From NCBI RefSeq assembly GCF_914271485.1, contig NZ_CAJZAG010000003.1:248001-312000 (forward strand): 64,000 nucleotides of DNA. The letters run 5' to 3'. This stretch comes from Cupriavidus pampae. GTDB lineage: Bacteria > Pseudomonadota > Gammaproteobacteria > Burkholderiales > Burkholderiaceae. A program made the translations under genes and the position numbers. Under the pieces are notes generated by a model. The model did not search any database. It was not told where the DNA came from and worked only from the letters and a program-made list of their open reading frames with translations. Shown here piece after piece: positions 52,403 through 60,904 of this stretch (within the stretch, counting starts at the first letter, position 1; each line of letters opens with the position of its first letter).

Positions 52403-53121
52403 AGCAGCCCCTCGCGCGCTCTCGCCGCCTGGCCACCGAAGTCGTGGCGGAATTGATCGACGACGACGAACGCACGCCGCTCGCGCAAGTGCCCACGGCC
52501 ACCTCGCTTGGCCTCGTGTCATGCCACGCGTGCGACCAACTGAGCCCGCGCGCGCTCGAAGGCGAGCCGTGCCCGCGCTGCGGCGCCGCGCTCCATCATC
52601 GCAAGCCGGCCAGCGTGTCGCGCACCTGGGCGTTCCTGCTGTCCGCGATGATTCTCTACATCCCCGCCAACCTGCTGCCGGTGATGGTCACGCAGTCGCT
52701 GCTCGGCACGCAGCAGGACACCATCTTCTCGGGCGTGATGTACCTGTGGCTGTCCGGCTCGCATCTGCTGGCCGGCGTGGTGCTGATCGCCAGCATCGTG
52801 GTGCCGTTGCTCAAGATGATGATCCTGACGCTGCTGCTGGTCTCGGTGCGGTTTCGCTCCACCTGGCGGATTCGCCAGCAGACACGGCTGTATGGACTCG
52901 TCGAATTGATCGGCCGCTGGTCGATGCTCGATATTTTCGTGGTGGCATTGCTTGCCTCGCTCGTGCGCGCGGGCGCGCTGGCCACCATCGTGCCAGGCGC
53001 CGGCGCACTCGCGTTTGGCGCCGTAGTCGTACTGACCATGCTCGCATCGCTGAGCTTCGACCCGCGCTTGCTGTGGGATTCGCTGGAACCGACGGAACAC
53101 GCCGATGCCCGACAACACTGA
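52399..53121 (+). CDS. pqiA: PqiA-like inner-membrane protein (second copy)
   Basis: The 240-residue protein has the same plan as the preceding one: a paired-cysteine motif C-H-A-C...C-P-R-C-G-A-A (about residues 38-58) followed by four helices with I-L-Y-I-P-A-N-L-L-P-V-M and S-F-D-P-R-L-L-W-D. Together the two products match the two halves of E. coli PqiA. The start overlaps the first copy by four bases, and the end overlaps pqiB by 17 bases. Confidence 0.9.
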   Translation: MKQPLARSRRLATEVVAELIDDDERTPLAQVPTATSLGLVSCHACDQLSPRALEGEPCPRCGAALHHRKPASVSRTWAFLLSAMILYIPANLLPVMVTQSLLGTQQDTIFSGVMYLWLSGSHLLAGVVLIASIVVPLLKMMILTLLLVSVRFRSTWRIRQQTRLYGLVELIGRWSMLDIFVVALLASLVRAGALATIVPGAGALAFGAVVVLTMLASLSFDPRLLWDSLEPTEHADARQH

Positions 53122-54781
53122 ACTACCTCCGCCGCCGCCCGCCCCGCCCACACCACCGTCAGCCTCGCCCGCAGTGGGACCTTCAGGCCTGCCATATCCG
53201 GCGCGGCGCCGGCGTGCGCGCTGGCTGCCGTCGCTGGTGTGGCTGATTCCGATCGTCGCCGCGATCGTCGGCATTTCGCTGCTGGTCAACACCATCCTGT
53301 CGCGCGGGCCCGAGATCGATGTCACGTTCCGCACGGCCGAAGGCCTGACGCCGGGCAAGACGCCGGTGCGCTACAAGGACGTGGAGATCGGATTGGTCAA
53401 GTCCGTGCGGCTGGCCGAAGACCGTTCGCACGTGATCGCGCGCATCGACCTGACCAAGGATGCCAGCAGCTTTGCGGTGGCCGATACGCGCTTCTGGGTA
53501 GTGCGGCCGCGGCTGGCGGTCAGTGGCGTGTCGGGCCTGGAGACGTTGCTTTCCGGCGCCTATATCGGCGTGGATATCGGCAAGTCCGCCGAACGCAAGG
53601 TCGCGTTCACGGGCCTTGAGGTGCCGCCCGTGGTGACCACCGACGCGTCGGGCAAACAGTTCGTGCTGCGCGCGCAGGACCTCGGTTCGCTCGATATCGG
53701 CTCGCCGGTCTACTATCGCCGCGTGCGTGTGGGTCAGGTGGTGGCGTTTCAGCTCGAGCCCAATGGTCGCGATATCACGCTACGGGTGTTCGTCGACAAG
53801 CCCTACGACAAACTGGTCACGGCCAATACGCGCTTCTGGCATGCGAGCGGCGTCGATCTCAAGCTCGATGCCACGGGCCTGAAGCTGCAGACGCAGTCGC
53901 TGGTAACGGTACTGCTTGGTGGCGTCGCCTTTCAGGCGCCCGAGCATTCGGGCGGTGCGCCGGCGGCGGCGGAGAACACGCAGTTCCTGCTCGCCGGCGA
54001 TCAGGGCGAGGCGATGAAGGAGCCCGAGGAGCTTGCGCCAACGCTGGCGGTACTGAACTTCGATCAGTCCGTGCGCGGATTGTCGCCGGGTGCACCGGTG
54101 GACTTCCGGGGCGTGGTGGTGGGGCAGGTGCGGTCGATCGGCATCGAATACGTGCGCGACAAGAAGGCCTTCCGCATGCCGGTGGTGGTCGAGTTGTATC
54201 CATCGCGCATGGGCTTTCGCGAACGTGACGTCGCTGAGGAAGCGCAGAAGCGCACGATCGTGGAGACGCTGATTCGTCGCGGCTTGCGCGCGCAATTGCG
54301 CACCGGCAATCTTCTGACCGGGCAGCTCTATGTGGCGCTCGACTTCTTCCCGAAGGCCGGGCCGGCCGCGGTCAATCTCGATGCGTCGATGCCTGAGCTG
54401 CCGACCACGCCGGGGACGTTCGACGAGTTGCAGGCCAAGCTTGGCGACATCGTCAACAAGATCGACAAGGTGCCGTTCGAGCAGATCGGACAGGACGTGC
54501 GCACGACGCTGGCGTCGCTGAATCGCATGCTCGACAACGCCGACAAGCTGGTGGCGCAATTGCAGGGCGATGTGGCACCGCAGGTGTTGTCCGCGATTCA
54601 GGATGCGCGCAAAACGCTCAACACGGCCAATGGCACGCTCGCGTCGGATGCACCGTTGCAGCAGGACACGCGACGCATGCTGCAGGAACTCACGCGCACG
54701 GCGGCATCGCTGCGTGCATTGACCGATTACCTCGAGCGCCATCCCGAGGCGCTGCTACGCGGCAAGGCGGAGAAGCAATGA
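53105..54781 (+). CDS. pqiB: PqiB, MCE-domain lipid transport protein
   Basis: A 558-residue protein with a Pro-rich cytosolic start, one membrane helix (about residues 38-60) and three MCE (MlaD) domains starting near residues 75, 190 and 315. Each has a G-x-P-V-x-[YF]-[KR]-x-V-x-[VI]-G-x-V core. A long helical C-terminus (about 440-558) follows. In E. coli PqiB forms a hexameric tunnel bridging the periplasm for lipid movement. It overlaps the second pqiA by 17 bases and pqiC by four. Confidence 0.94.
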   Translation: MPDNTELPPPPPAPPTPPSASPAVGPSGLPYPARRRRARWLPSLVWLIPIVAAIVGISLLVNTILSRGPEIDVTFRTAEGLTPGKTPVRYKDVEIGLVKSVRLAEDRSHVIARIDLTKDASSFAVADTRFWVVRPRLAVSGVSGLETLLSGAYIGVDIGKSAERKVAFTGLEVPPVVTTDASGKQFVLRAQDLGSLDIGSPVYYRRVRVGQVVAFQLEPNGRDITLRVFVDKPYDKLVTANTRFWHASGVDLKLDATGLKLQTQSLVTVLLGGVAFQAPEHSGGAPAAAENTQFLLAGDQGEAMKEPEELAPTLAVLNFDQSVRGLSPGAPVDFRGVVVGQVRSIGIEYVRDKKAFRMPVVVELYPSRMGFRERDVAEEAQKRTIVETLIRRGLRAQLRTGNLLTGQLYVALDFFPKAGPAAVNLDASMPELPTTPGTFDELQAKLGDIVNKIDKVPFEQIGQDVRTTLASLNRMLDNADKLVAQLQGDVAPQVLSAIQDARKTLNTANGTLASDAPLQQDTRRMLQELTRTAASLRALTDYLERHPEALLRGKAEKQ

Positions 54782-55368
54782 TGACTACACGTTCGCTCAT
54801 GGCGGTGTTTGCGCTGCTGCTTGCGGCCTGTGCCTCGCCCGATCCGCGCTACTACTCGCTGGCGGCGGCGTCCGGTGCCGCCTCCGGGCCCGCCGCGCAG
54901 CCGGCGCGCGCGGAGCCATTATGGATCGAGGTCGCGCCGGTGCGGGTGCCCGAGCGGCTCAATCGCGCGCAGCTGGTGGTGGGCGATGGCGCGGATGGGC
55001 AATTGAAGTTGCTCGACCTCTCGCGCTGGTCGTCGCCGCTGCCCGACGAGATGCGCGATGCGCTGTCGCAGCAGTTGCAGGCGCGTGTGGGCGCCGTGGA
55101 TATCTATCAGCAGGGGCTGGCGGATGTGACCCCGGTGTATCGCATCACGACCGAGGTCGTGCGGCTCGATGGCGAGGTCGGACAGCGGGCCAGCGCGACG
55201 ATTGCGTGGACCGTGCGGCGGTTGCCCGATGGCAAGGTGACCGGTGGCCGGACGGTGGTGGATGTGCCGGCACCCGGGCAGGTGGACGGGTTGGTTTCGG
55301 CTTACCGACAGATTGTTGGCACCACGGCGGATGATATAGCGGCTGCGATGGGCGGGCTCAGGCCTTGA
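54778..55368 (+). CDS. pqiC: PqiC outer-membrane lipoprotein
   Basis: The 196-residue protein has a lipoprotein signal peptide with the lipobox L-L-A-A-C (C18) and the ABC-type transport auxiliary domain (D-P-R-Y-Y-S-L at about 22-28, then R-V-P-E-R-L-N-R-A-Q-L-V). PqiC anchors the PqiB needle at the outer membrane. The ATG overlaps the pqiB stop; an alternative ATG is three bases on. A REP-like hairpin follows it. Confidence 0.92.
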   Translation: MMTTRSLMAVFALLLAACASPDPRYYSLAAASGAASGPAAQPARAEPLWIEVAPVRVPERLNRAQLVVGDGADGQLKLLDLSRWSSPLPDEMRDALSQQLQARVGAVDIYQQGLADVTPVYRITTEVVRLDGEVGQRASATIAWTVRRLPDGKVTGGRTVVDVPAPGQVDGLVSAYRQIVGTTADDIAAAMGGLRP

Positions 55369-55391
55369 GACGTGAGTGCCCTCACCCCCGG

Positions 55392-55416
55392 CCCCTCTCC
55401 CCGCCGGGGAGAGGGG
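55392..55416. repeat. REP-like perfect hairpin, bidirectional terminator candidate
   Basis: CCCCTCTCCCC (55392-55402) and GGGGAGAGGGG (55406-55416) form an 11-bp perfect stem with a 3-base loop, preceded by a C-rich flank. It lies between convergent pqiC and the deoxyribosyltransferase gene. Sequences of this kind are widely dispersed extragenic repeats in high-GC proteobacteria; the element itself may be multicopy in this genome. Confidence 0.75.
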
Positions 55417-55444
55417 AGCGAACCGTTGGTATGCGAGGCGAGCG

Positions 55445-55954
55445 TCAGCGCGCTGACGCCTTCGCGGCCGCCATCGCCGTCAGACAGTCCTCTGCTGTGC
55501 CTTGCACCAGCCTGACGCTGCAGGCGAGCATCAGGTTTTTCGGCAGGCCGAAGTCCTCGACCACATAGCCGCGCGCGTCGATCGCGTCGCCGTCGGCGTC
55601 GATCGATGCGGTCACGCGCTCCCGTAGCGTGGACGACTCGCTGGCGTATCCCCACACCGGCTTGCCCAGCGCGATCGCGTAGCCCACCTCGAACGCCGTG
55701 CCCGAATCCGGCTCGCCAGGGCCGCGGAAGTCGTCGAGGTTGGCCATCACCACGTCCGCGCGGTGCAGCAGCGCGATATTGGCCTCGTAGATCCACCGCG
55801 CGGTGTCGGGACCAGACAGCCCCTCCGGCGCGGCCTGATCGAGCGGATACAGGCCGGTGAACCCGTAATCGGCGCACAGCGCCTGGAGCCGCTTGCCGTA
55901 TTCGATGGCGTCCTTGCGAAACACGTCAAAACCGGCAAGGTAGATGGAAGTCAT
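55445..55954 (-). CDS. nucleoside 2-deoxyribosyltransferase-like protein
   Basis: The 169-residue protein begins S-I-Y-L-A-G-F-D-V-F and later has V-V-M-A-N-L-D-D-F-R-G and D-S-G-T-A-F-E-V-G-Y-A-I-A-L-G-K-P-V, the substrate and catalytic-Glu block of the nucleoside 2-deoxyribosyltransferase fold. These enzymes exchange or hydrolyse bases on deoxynucleosides or deoxynucleotides (nucleotide salvage or cleanup). The ATG at 55954 is chosen over an in-frame one at 55987. It stands alone, convergent with pqiC and divergent from modA. Confidence 0.85.
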   Translation of the reverse strand: MTSIYLAGFDVFRKDAIEYGKRLQALCADYGFTGLYPLDQAAPEGLSGPDTARWIYEANIALLHRADVVMANLDDFRGPGEPDSGTAFEVGYAIALGKPVWGYASESSTLRERVTASIDADGDAIDARGYVVEDFGLPKNLMLACSVRLVQGTAEDCLTAMAAAKASAR

Positions 55955-56064
55955 GGGGTACAGCGTCGAGGGAAGATGACGCAGCATAGCGCAACGCCCC
56001 GCCCCGCCTCACCTCACCTCACAGCACCTCACCTCCACGCCCGATACCAAAGTCGGATTGACCA

Positions 56065-56090
56065 GCGTTATATACCGCCTTATATTGCGC
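56065..56090. promoter_or_regulatory. ModE-like box upstream of modA
   Basis: The left arm GCGTTATATA (56065-56074) and right arm TATATTGCGC (56081-56090) flank a 6-base centre, forming an imperfect palindrome like the ModE operator (CGNTATATA...TATATNNCG). It ends 53 bases before the modA ATG, where molybdate-bound ModE would block transcription. The modE gene lies 3 kb downstream. Confidence 0.7.
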
Positions 56091-56143
56091 ATGTGCCGCG
56101 CTGCCGCGCCGACGTCATTTTTCCCGACCCTACGCCTCTGACT

Positions 56144-56917
56144 ATGCCTTCCACGCCTCGCCTCCTGCGCCGGACGATCGGCGCCGCCGCGCTCGTCGCG
56201 CTTAGCCTGACTTCCTCGTCTGTCTTTGCCGCCGACCTGATCGTCTCGGCCGCCGCGAGCCTGACCAATGCGTTCAAGACGCTCGCCGAGCAATACGAGA
56301 AGAGCCACCCCGACACCAAGGTCGTGCTCAACTTCGGCGCTTCCGACGTGCTGATGCAGCAGATCGTCAAAGGCGCGCCCGCCGACGTGTTCGCGTCCGC
56401 CGATCAGGACGCCATGAACAAGGCCGAGAGCGAAAAGGTCGTGCAGCCCGCCTCGCGCAAGGATTTTGCCGCCAACCAGATCGTGCTGATCGTGCCGCAC
56501 GACAGCAAGCTCGGCATCGCCTCGCTCAAGGACCTGACCCACGCCGACGTCAAGCGCATCGCCTACGGCAACCCGTCGTCGGTGCCCGTGGGCCGCTATA
56601 CCAAGAGCGCGCTCGAGGCCGACAACCTGTGGGACGCGGTGTCCGCCAAGGGCGTGCCCGCACAGAACGTGCGCCAGAGCCTGGACTACGTGGCGCGCGG
56701 CGAAGTCGATGCGGGCTTCGTGTTCGCCACCGACGCTACCGTGATGCCCGACAAGGTCAAGGTGGCCGTGCGCGTGCCCAATCGCACGCCGGTGACTTAC
56801 CCGATCGCGATCACCGCGCAGACGAAGCAGGCGGCAGCGGCAACCTCATTCGTGAACTACGTCCTGTCGCCCGACGGCCAGGCCGTGCTCGCGCGCTACG
56901 GCTTCCTGAAGCCCTGA
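56144..56917 (+). CDS. modA: molybdate-binding periplasmic protein ModA
   Basis: The 257-residue precursor has a Sec signal peptide (cleavage near residue 29, V-F-A-A-D) and the ModA fold: A-A-S-L-T-N-A-F, D-V-F-A-S-A-D, G-N-P-S-S-V-P-V-G-R-Y, and D-A-G-F-V-F-A-T-D. It captures molybdate or tungstate for ModBC. The ATG at 56144 is chosen because it gives a normal signal peptide. A ModE-like box lies just upstream. It leads modB by 43 bases. Confidence 0.95.
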   Translation: MPSTPRLLRRTIGAAALVALSLTSSSVFAADLIVSAAASLTNAFKTLAEQYEKSHPDTKVVLNFGASDVLMQQIVKGAPADVFASADQDAMNKAESEKVVQPASRKDFAANQIVLIVPHDSKLGIASLKDLTHADVKRIAYGNPSSVPVGRYTKSALEADNLWDAVSAKGVPAQNVRQSLDYVARGEVDAGFVFATDATVMPDKVKVAVRVPNRTPVTYPIAITAQTKQAAAATSFVNYVLSPDGQAVLARYGFLKP

Positions 56918-56960
56918 GCGACCGCGTAACGACCGCATAACGATTGATTGCGAGCGCAAT

Positions 56961-57698
56961 ATGGATGCCGTCTGGGTACCGCTACTGCTGTCGCTGAAAG
57001 TGGCGGGCTGGGCCACGCTGCTCAACAGCGTGCTCGGTGTGGCCGTGGCCTACGCGCTCGCGCGCTGGCGTTCGTCCGCACGTGACGTGGTGGATGCGAT
57101 CCTCACGCTGCCGCTCGTGCTGCCGCCCACGGTGCTCGGCTACTACCTGCTCGTGCTCGTGGGCCGGCGCGGTGTGTTCGGCGCCTGGTTATCGTCGATG
57201 GGCATCGAGCTCGTCTTTACGTGGCAAGGCGCGGTGCTCGCTTCGACGGTGGTAGCGTTTCCGCTCGTGCTCAAGTCCGCGCGCGCGGCGTTCGAGGGCG
57301 TCGATCATCAGCTCGAGAACGCGGCGCGCGTGCTGGGCGTCACGGAAGTCGGCATCTTCTTTCGCGTGACGCTGCCGCTGGCCGCGCGCGGCATTATCGC
57401 GGGCGTGCTGCTGGCGTTTGCGCGCGCGCTCGGCGAATTCGGCGCCACGCTGATGATCGCCGGCAACCTGCCCGGCCGCACGCAGACGCTGTCCGTTGCC
57501 ATCTACGAGGCCGTACAGGCCGGCGACGACAACACCGCGAACCTGCTCGTGCTGGTGACTTCCGTCACCTGCGTAGTGCTACTGGTGGCGGCCGGCCGTC
57601 TGGTGCCGCCAGTCGCGCGCGGCACCGCTGACGTTTATGAACCCCGCCGCTTTCGCAACCGCGCACGCAAGGCCGTGACACCTGCGGCCACCAAGTGA
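56961..57698 (+). CDS. modB: molybdate ABC transporter permease ModB
   Basis: A 245-residue permease with five or six helices and the ABC-interaction loop E-N-A-A-R-V-L-G-V-T-E ... L-P-L-A (about residues 115-140), followed by A-R-A-L-G-E-F-G-A-T-L-M-I-A-G-N, the usual ModB/CysT block. It imports molybdate delivered by ModA. It ends 7 bases before modC. The C-terminal tail is rich in Arg. Confidence 0.95.
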   Translation: MDAVWVPLLLSLKVAGWATLLNSVLGVAVAYALARWRSSARDVVDAILTLPLVLPPTVLGYYLLVLVGRRGVFGAWLSSMGIELVFTWQGAVLASTVVAFPLVLKSARAAFEGVDHQLENAARVLGVTEVGIFFRVTLPLAARGIIAGVLLAFARALGEFGATLMIAGNLPGRTQTLSVAIYEAVQAGDDNTANLLVLVTSVTCVVLLVAAGRLVPPVARGTADVYEPRRFRNRARKAVTPAATK

Positions 57699-57705
57699 GA
57701 CGCCC

Positions 57706-58431
57706 ATGAGCATGCACGTCGCACTGCGCAAACAGATGACCTCGCGCGAACGGCAGTTCGCGCTCGATATCGAGTTTGAATCGACGAGCCGGCGCATCGC
57801 GCTGTTCGGCCCTTCCGGCGCGGGCAAGAGCCTGACCTTGCGCGCGATCGCGGGCCTGCTCGCACCCGACAGCGGACGCATCGTGCTCAATGGCCGCGCG
57901 CTGTTCGATAGCGAAGCCGGCATCGACATACGCCCGCAGGAGCGGCGCGTCGCTTACCTGTTCCAGGACTACGCACTGTTTCCGCATCTGACCGTCGCGC
58001 AGAACATCGCGTTCGGCATCAGCAAAGGTTGGCGTAACCCCGGCCGGCGCGCGCCTCATCCCGATGCCGAGCGCTGGATCGATGCGTTCGGCCTGCGCGA
58101 GATCGTGGGCCAGTATCCATCGGAGATCTCGGGCGGACAGAAGCAGCGTGTGGCGCTGGCACGCGCGCTGGTCGCAAAGCCGGACATCGTGCTGCTCGAC
58201 GAACCATTCTCGGCGCTCGACCCCGACCTGCGCACGCGCATGCGCAACGAGCTGCGCACGCTGCAAAGCAGCCTCGACGTGCCGATGGTGGTGATCTCAC
58301 ATGATCCCGAGGACGTCGAGATCCTGGCCGACCATGTGCTCGAAGTGCGCGAAGGCCGCATCTTTGGCGGTGGCTACGGCCACCAGCATCCGCCGGTGTA
58401 TGCGCCGGCAGATCTCCAGCTGACCTCGTAG
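57706..58431 (+). CDS. modC: molybdate ABC transporter ATPase ModC (short form)
   Basis: The 241-residue ATPase has Walker A G-P-S-G-A-G-K-S at 35-42, signature S-G-G-Q-K-Q-R-V-A-L-A-R at about 142-153, and Walker B I-V-L-L-D-E-P-F-S-A-L-D. E. coli ModC has 352 residues with a C-terminal molybdate-binding (TOBE/MOP) domain; this one stops soon after the H-loop and lacks it. Feedback inhibition through the ATPase is therefore not expected. Confidence 0.95.
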   Translation: MSMHVALRKQMTSRERQFALDIEFESTSRRIALFGPSGAGKSLTLRAIAGLLAPDSGRIVLNGRALFDSEAGIDIRPQERRVAYLFQDYALFPHLTVAQNIAFGISKGWRNPGRRAPHPDAERWIDAFGLREIVGQYPSEISGGQKQRVALARALVAKPDIVLLDEPFSALDPDLRTRMRNELRTLQSSLDVPMVVISHDPEDVEILADHVLEVREGRIFGGGYGHQHPPVYAPADLQLTS

Positions 58432-58621
58432 CACACGGCCCGCGCGCCGCGCGCGCAACGAGTCGCGTGCAGCTTCCGGCGCGTAGCTTCAGGGGAAAGT
58501 GTCCTCGGGCAAACCCGTTCCCAAGCCGCTCCTGAAATTAGGCCTTGGCCGATGTCTCCGCCTTCGGGCGGTCGATAGCGTTCGCATATTCCAATCCATT
58601 TCACGGATTCGTGCGAGCGTC
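58432..58621. other. 190-base spacer between modC and hydrolase gene
   Basis: There is no gene and no strong hairpin. A GC-rich CGCGCGCCGCGCGCGC run near 58440 is low-complexity only. A promoter for the hydrolase gene could lie here. Confidence 0.3.
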
Positions 58622-59467
58622 ATGCGAACGACAACCTGCCCCCCTACACCCTCCCCGGCGCGCACCGCCGCCCTGTTGATTCACGGCCTTGGCGGCACCC
58701 GACATGACTTCGGCGTGGTCTACAGGCAGATCGGGCAAACCGGCATCGATACGCATGCCATTACGCTGCCGGGCCACGGTACGACGCCCGACGATCTCTC
58801 CGACACGCGTGCGGAGGAATGGCTGGACGCGGTCACCACCGTCTACCGCAAGCTTCTCGCGCAATACGACACCGTTCACGTTGCCGGCATGTGCATGGGC
58901 GCACTGCTCGCCATCCTGCTATGCGCACGCGAGCAGCACAGCGTCGGACGGCTCGTCGCATTGTCGCCGCCGCTTCGTCTCGACGGCTGGAGCCTGCCTT
59001 GGTACCAACGGCTGCGCCATCTGCTATACGTGGTGCCAACGTTGGCAGCACGCATCAAGGTGGAAGAAAAAGCGCCCTACGGGATCAAGAACACACAGGT
59101 TCGGCGGATCGTCGAAAGCAGGTTTGCACGCGGCGACAACTCGCATTACTCGTGGGTACCGCTCGCATGCGTGCGCGAAGTCGATCGCCTGCGCCGGTGG
59201 ACCCGGCGTGAAGCCGCACGAATCGCGTGCCCGACGCTGATTGTTCACGCTCGTGAAGACGAACTGACGAGCCTGGAATCGGCAAACCAGTTACAACGCC
59301 GCATTCCACATGCGGAGGTGTCAGTCCTCGAGAACAGCTACCACATGATCGGCATGGACAACGATCGCAAACAGGTCGCCAGCCAGGTCAACGATTTCCT
59401 GCTCGATCATCCATCGTCAGGCTGCCGAAGCATGCCGATGGCTCAACGCGTCAGCAGGTCCACGTAA
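58622..59467 (+). CDS. alpha/beta hydrolase with Cys at the nucleophile position
   Basis: The 281-residue protein has the hydrolase pattern L-L-I-H-G-L-G-G-T-R near residues 19-28, a nucleophile elbow G-M-C-M-G with C91, an acid segment V-H-A-R-E-D-E-L, and a terminal His in N-S-Y-H-M-I. The usual elbow is G-x-S-x-G, so a Cys-Asp-His triad is predicted, as in dienelactone hydrolase. Overall it resembles carboxylesterase/monoacylglycerol lipase-like proteins; the substrate is unknown. The ATG at 58622 is chosen because upstream residues are not conserved-looking. Its composition is somewhat more AT-rich than neighbours, and its end overlaps the convergent CYTH gene by 25 bases. Confidence 0.8.
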   Translation: MRTTTCPPTPSPARTAALLIHGLGGTRHDFGVVYRQIGQTGIDTHAITLPGHGTTPDDLSDTRAEEWLDAVTTVYRKLLAQYDTVHVAGMCMGALLAILLCAREQHSVGRLVALSPPLRLDGWSLPWYQRLRHLLYVVPTLAARIKVEEKAPYGIKNTQVRRIVESRFARGDNSHYSWVPLACVREVDRLRRWTRREAARIACPTLIVHAREDELTSLESANQLQRRIPHAEVSVLENSYHMIGMDNDRKQVASQVNDFLLDHPSSGCRSMPMAQRVSRST

Positions 59468-59952
59468 GCGCCATCGATCAGGCGCGCGCGCTCCACGCCA
59501 AGCGCGTCCATCAACGCATGGGCTTCCGCCACGCCGGCCTCGGCGGGCTCGTCATCCGCCAGCACCACTTCGAGTTCGAGAAAATCGCCGAGCCCCTCGA
59601 CGCGATCGAGGTGCACGCGCGTGCGGCCCACCAGAAACAGCGTACGCACTTTCCTCACACGGCCGCCCTCGCCATGCGCGGCACTCAGTGCGGCACGCAG
59701 CGTGTCGGGCGACGCGGTCGGCGACAGAATGTAGAAGCTCTCCTTAGGCCCGGTCTGGTCCGGCCGCGCATAGAAGATCAACTCGCCGCGCGACGCGTCG
59801 AACGCGCGTAGCTTCAGCCGGCCCTGCGCACACGGAAAAAACGTATCGTCCTGCTCGATGCGCTCGGGGGCATGCTGCGCCAGCGCGGCCGCGCGCGGTG
59901 CCACCACCTCGACGCTGTCGATGCGGGCCTTGATTTCGATGTTGCGTGCCAT
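59443..59952 (-). CDS. CYTH-domain protein (class IV adenylate cyclase/thiamine triphosphatase-like)
   Basis: The 169-residue protein begins with A-R-N-I-E-I-K-A-R, the E-x-E-x-K signature of CYTH tunnel enzymes. It continues with alternating charged strands (L-K-L-R-A-F, L-I-F-Y-A-R-P-D, V-R-K-V-R-T-L-F-L, D-F-L-E-L-E-V-V-L) that line the tunnel. Members hydrolyse triphosphates or make cAMP; the activity cannot be told from sequence. It shares the minus strand with modE, 36 bases after it. Confidence 0.85.
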   Translation of the reverse strand: MARNIEIKARIDSVEVVAPRAAALAQHAPERIEQDDTFFPCAQGRLKLRAFDASRGELIFYARPDQTGPKESFYILSPTASPDTLRAALSAAHGEGGRVRKVRTLFLVGRTRVHLDRVEGLGDFLELEVVLADDEPAEAGVAEAHALMDALGVERARLIDGAYVDLLTR

Positions 59953-59988
59953 GCGTGAATCTCCAGCGGCGACAGGAAGCCGCGCATT

Positions 59989-60837
59989 CTACAGCGTGCC
60001 GACGATCACGCTCGAGGCTTTGAAGATGGCCAGCGCACGCATGCCTTCCGCCAATGCGAGTTCGCTGACGGCCGCGGCGGGTACGATCGCCGCGACGGTG
60101 CCCCCACCATCCAGCGCGAGAACGACTTCCGCGTTGACCGCGCCCGGCACGATGCGCGACACGGCGCCCGGCAGCTGATTGCGCGCCGACAGCTGCCCCT
60201 CGAAGTGCAGGCCGTCGGCGCCGGGCACGGCGATCAGCACAGACGACGCCTTGATCAACGCGAACGCCTCGACGCCCGCGGCCAGCCCGAGCGTCTCGGT
60301 ACTCTCGCGCGTGATGGTTGCCACGATGGGCTGACCGCCCGGCAGCCGTAACGTGATCTCGTCGTTGACCGCGCCGGTCAGTACCGACTCCACATACCCG
60401 AACAACTTGTTGCGCGCGCTCGTGCGCACCGTGAAGCGTCGCATCAGCGCGAGATCACGGTCCGGATCGGCGCCCGGACCCGAGCTGGCCTCGCTGGCGA
60501 GCGCACCCGCATCGGCCTGCGCGCCGAGCCATGCGACAAAGCGGCGATGCTCGGCCTCGAGCGTACGATAGGTGCGAATGAGCTGTTCGGCTCGTTCGGT
60601 GAGCTGCGTGCCGCCACCGCCCTTGCCGCCGGCCGCGCGCGCCACGAGCGGCTCGCCGGCGCTGTTGTTCATCGCGTCGATGGCGTCCCAGGCGGCTTTG
60701 TAGCTGAGGCCGACCGCGCGTGCGGCGGCGGTGATCGAGCCATGGTCGCCGATCGCGGCCAGCAGGGCGATGCGATCCTTGCCGCCCCACTCGCGGGCCC
60801 CGGCCCGGAACCAGATCGCGCCTTCGAGTTCTAGCAT
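59989..60837 (-). CDS. modE: ModE molybdate-responsive transcriptional regulator
   Basis: The 282-residue regulator has an N-terminal LysR-like winged HTH (about residues 15-110: G-S-I-T-A-A-A-R-A-V-G-L-S-Y-K-A-A-W-D and the G-G-K-G-G-G-G-T-x-L-T wing). Two tandem MOP domains follow at about 140-205 and 210-280 (S-A-R-N-K-L-F-G and S-A-R-N-Q-L-P-G starts). Bound molybdate makes it repress modABC; a matching box lies upstream of modA. The ATG at 60837 is chosen for its canonical M-L-E-L-E-G-A-I-W start. It is divergent from the transglycosylase gene. Confidence 0.94.
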   Translation of the reverse strand: MLELEGAIWFRAGAREWGGKDRIALLAAIGDHGSITAAARAVGLSYKAAWDAIDAMNNSAGEPLVARAAGGKGGGGTQLTERAEQLIRTYRTLEAEHRRFVAWLGAQADAGALASEASSGPGADPDRDLALMRRFTVRTSARNKLFGYVESVLTGAVNDEITLRLPGGQPIVATITRESTETLGLAAGVEAFALIKASSVLIAVPGADGLHFEGQLSARNQLPGAVSRIVPGAVNAEVVLALDGGGTVAAIVPAAAVSELALAEGMRALAIFKASSVIVGTL

Positions 60838-60904
60838 GATGTGTGTTGTTGTCTGATGCGTGATGACGGCGATAGTAGCGCGGGTCAATGGCACAATGTG
60901 GCCT

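Noticed and set aside
58436..58460. GC-rich CGCG run after modC as a terminator
   Set aside because: Self-complementary only through low complexity; no defined stem-loop followed by a T-run.
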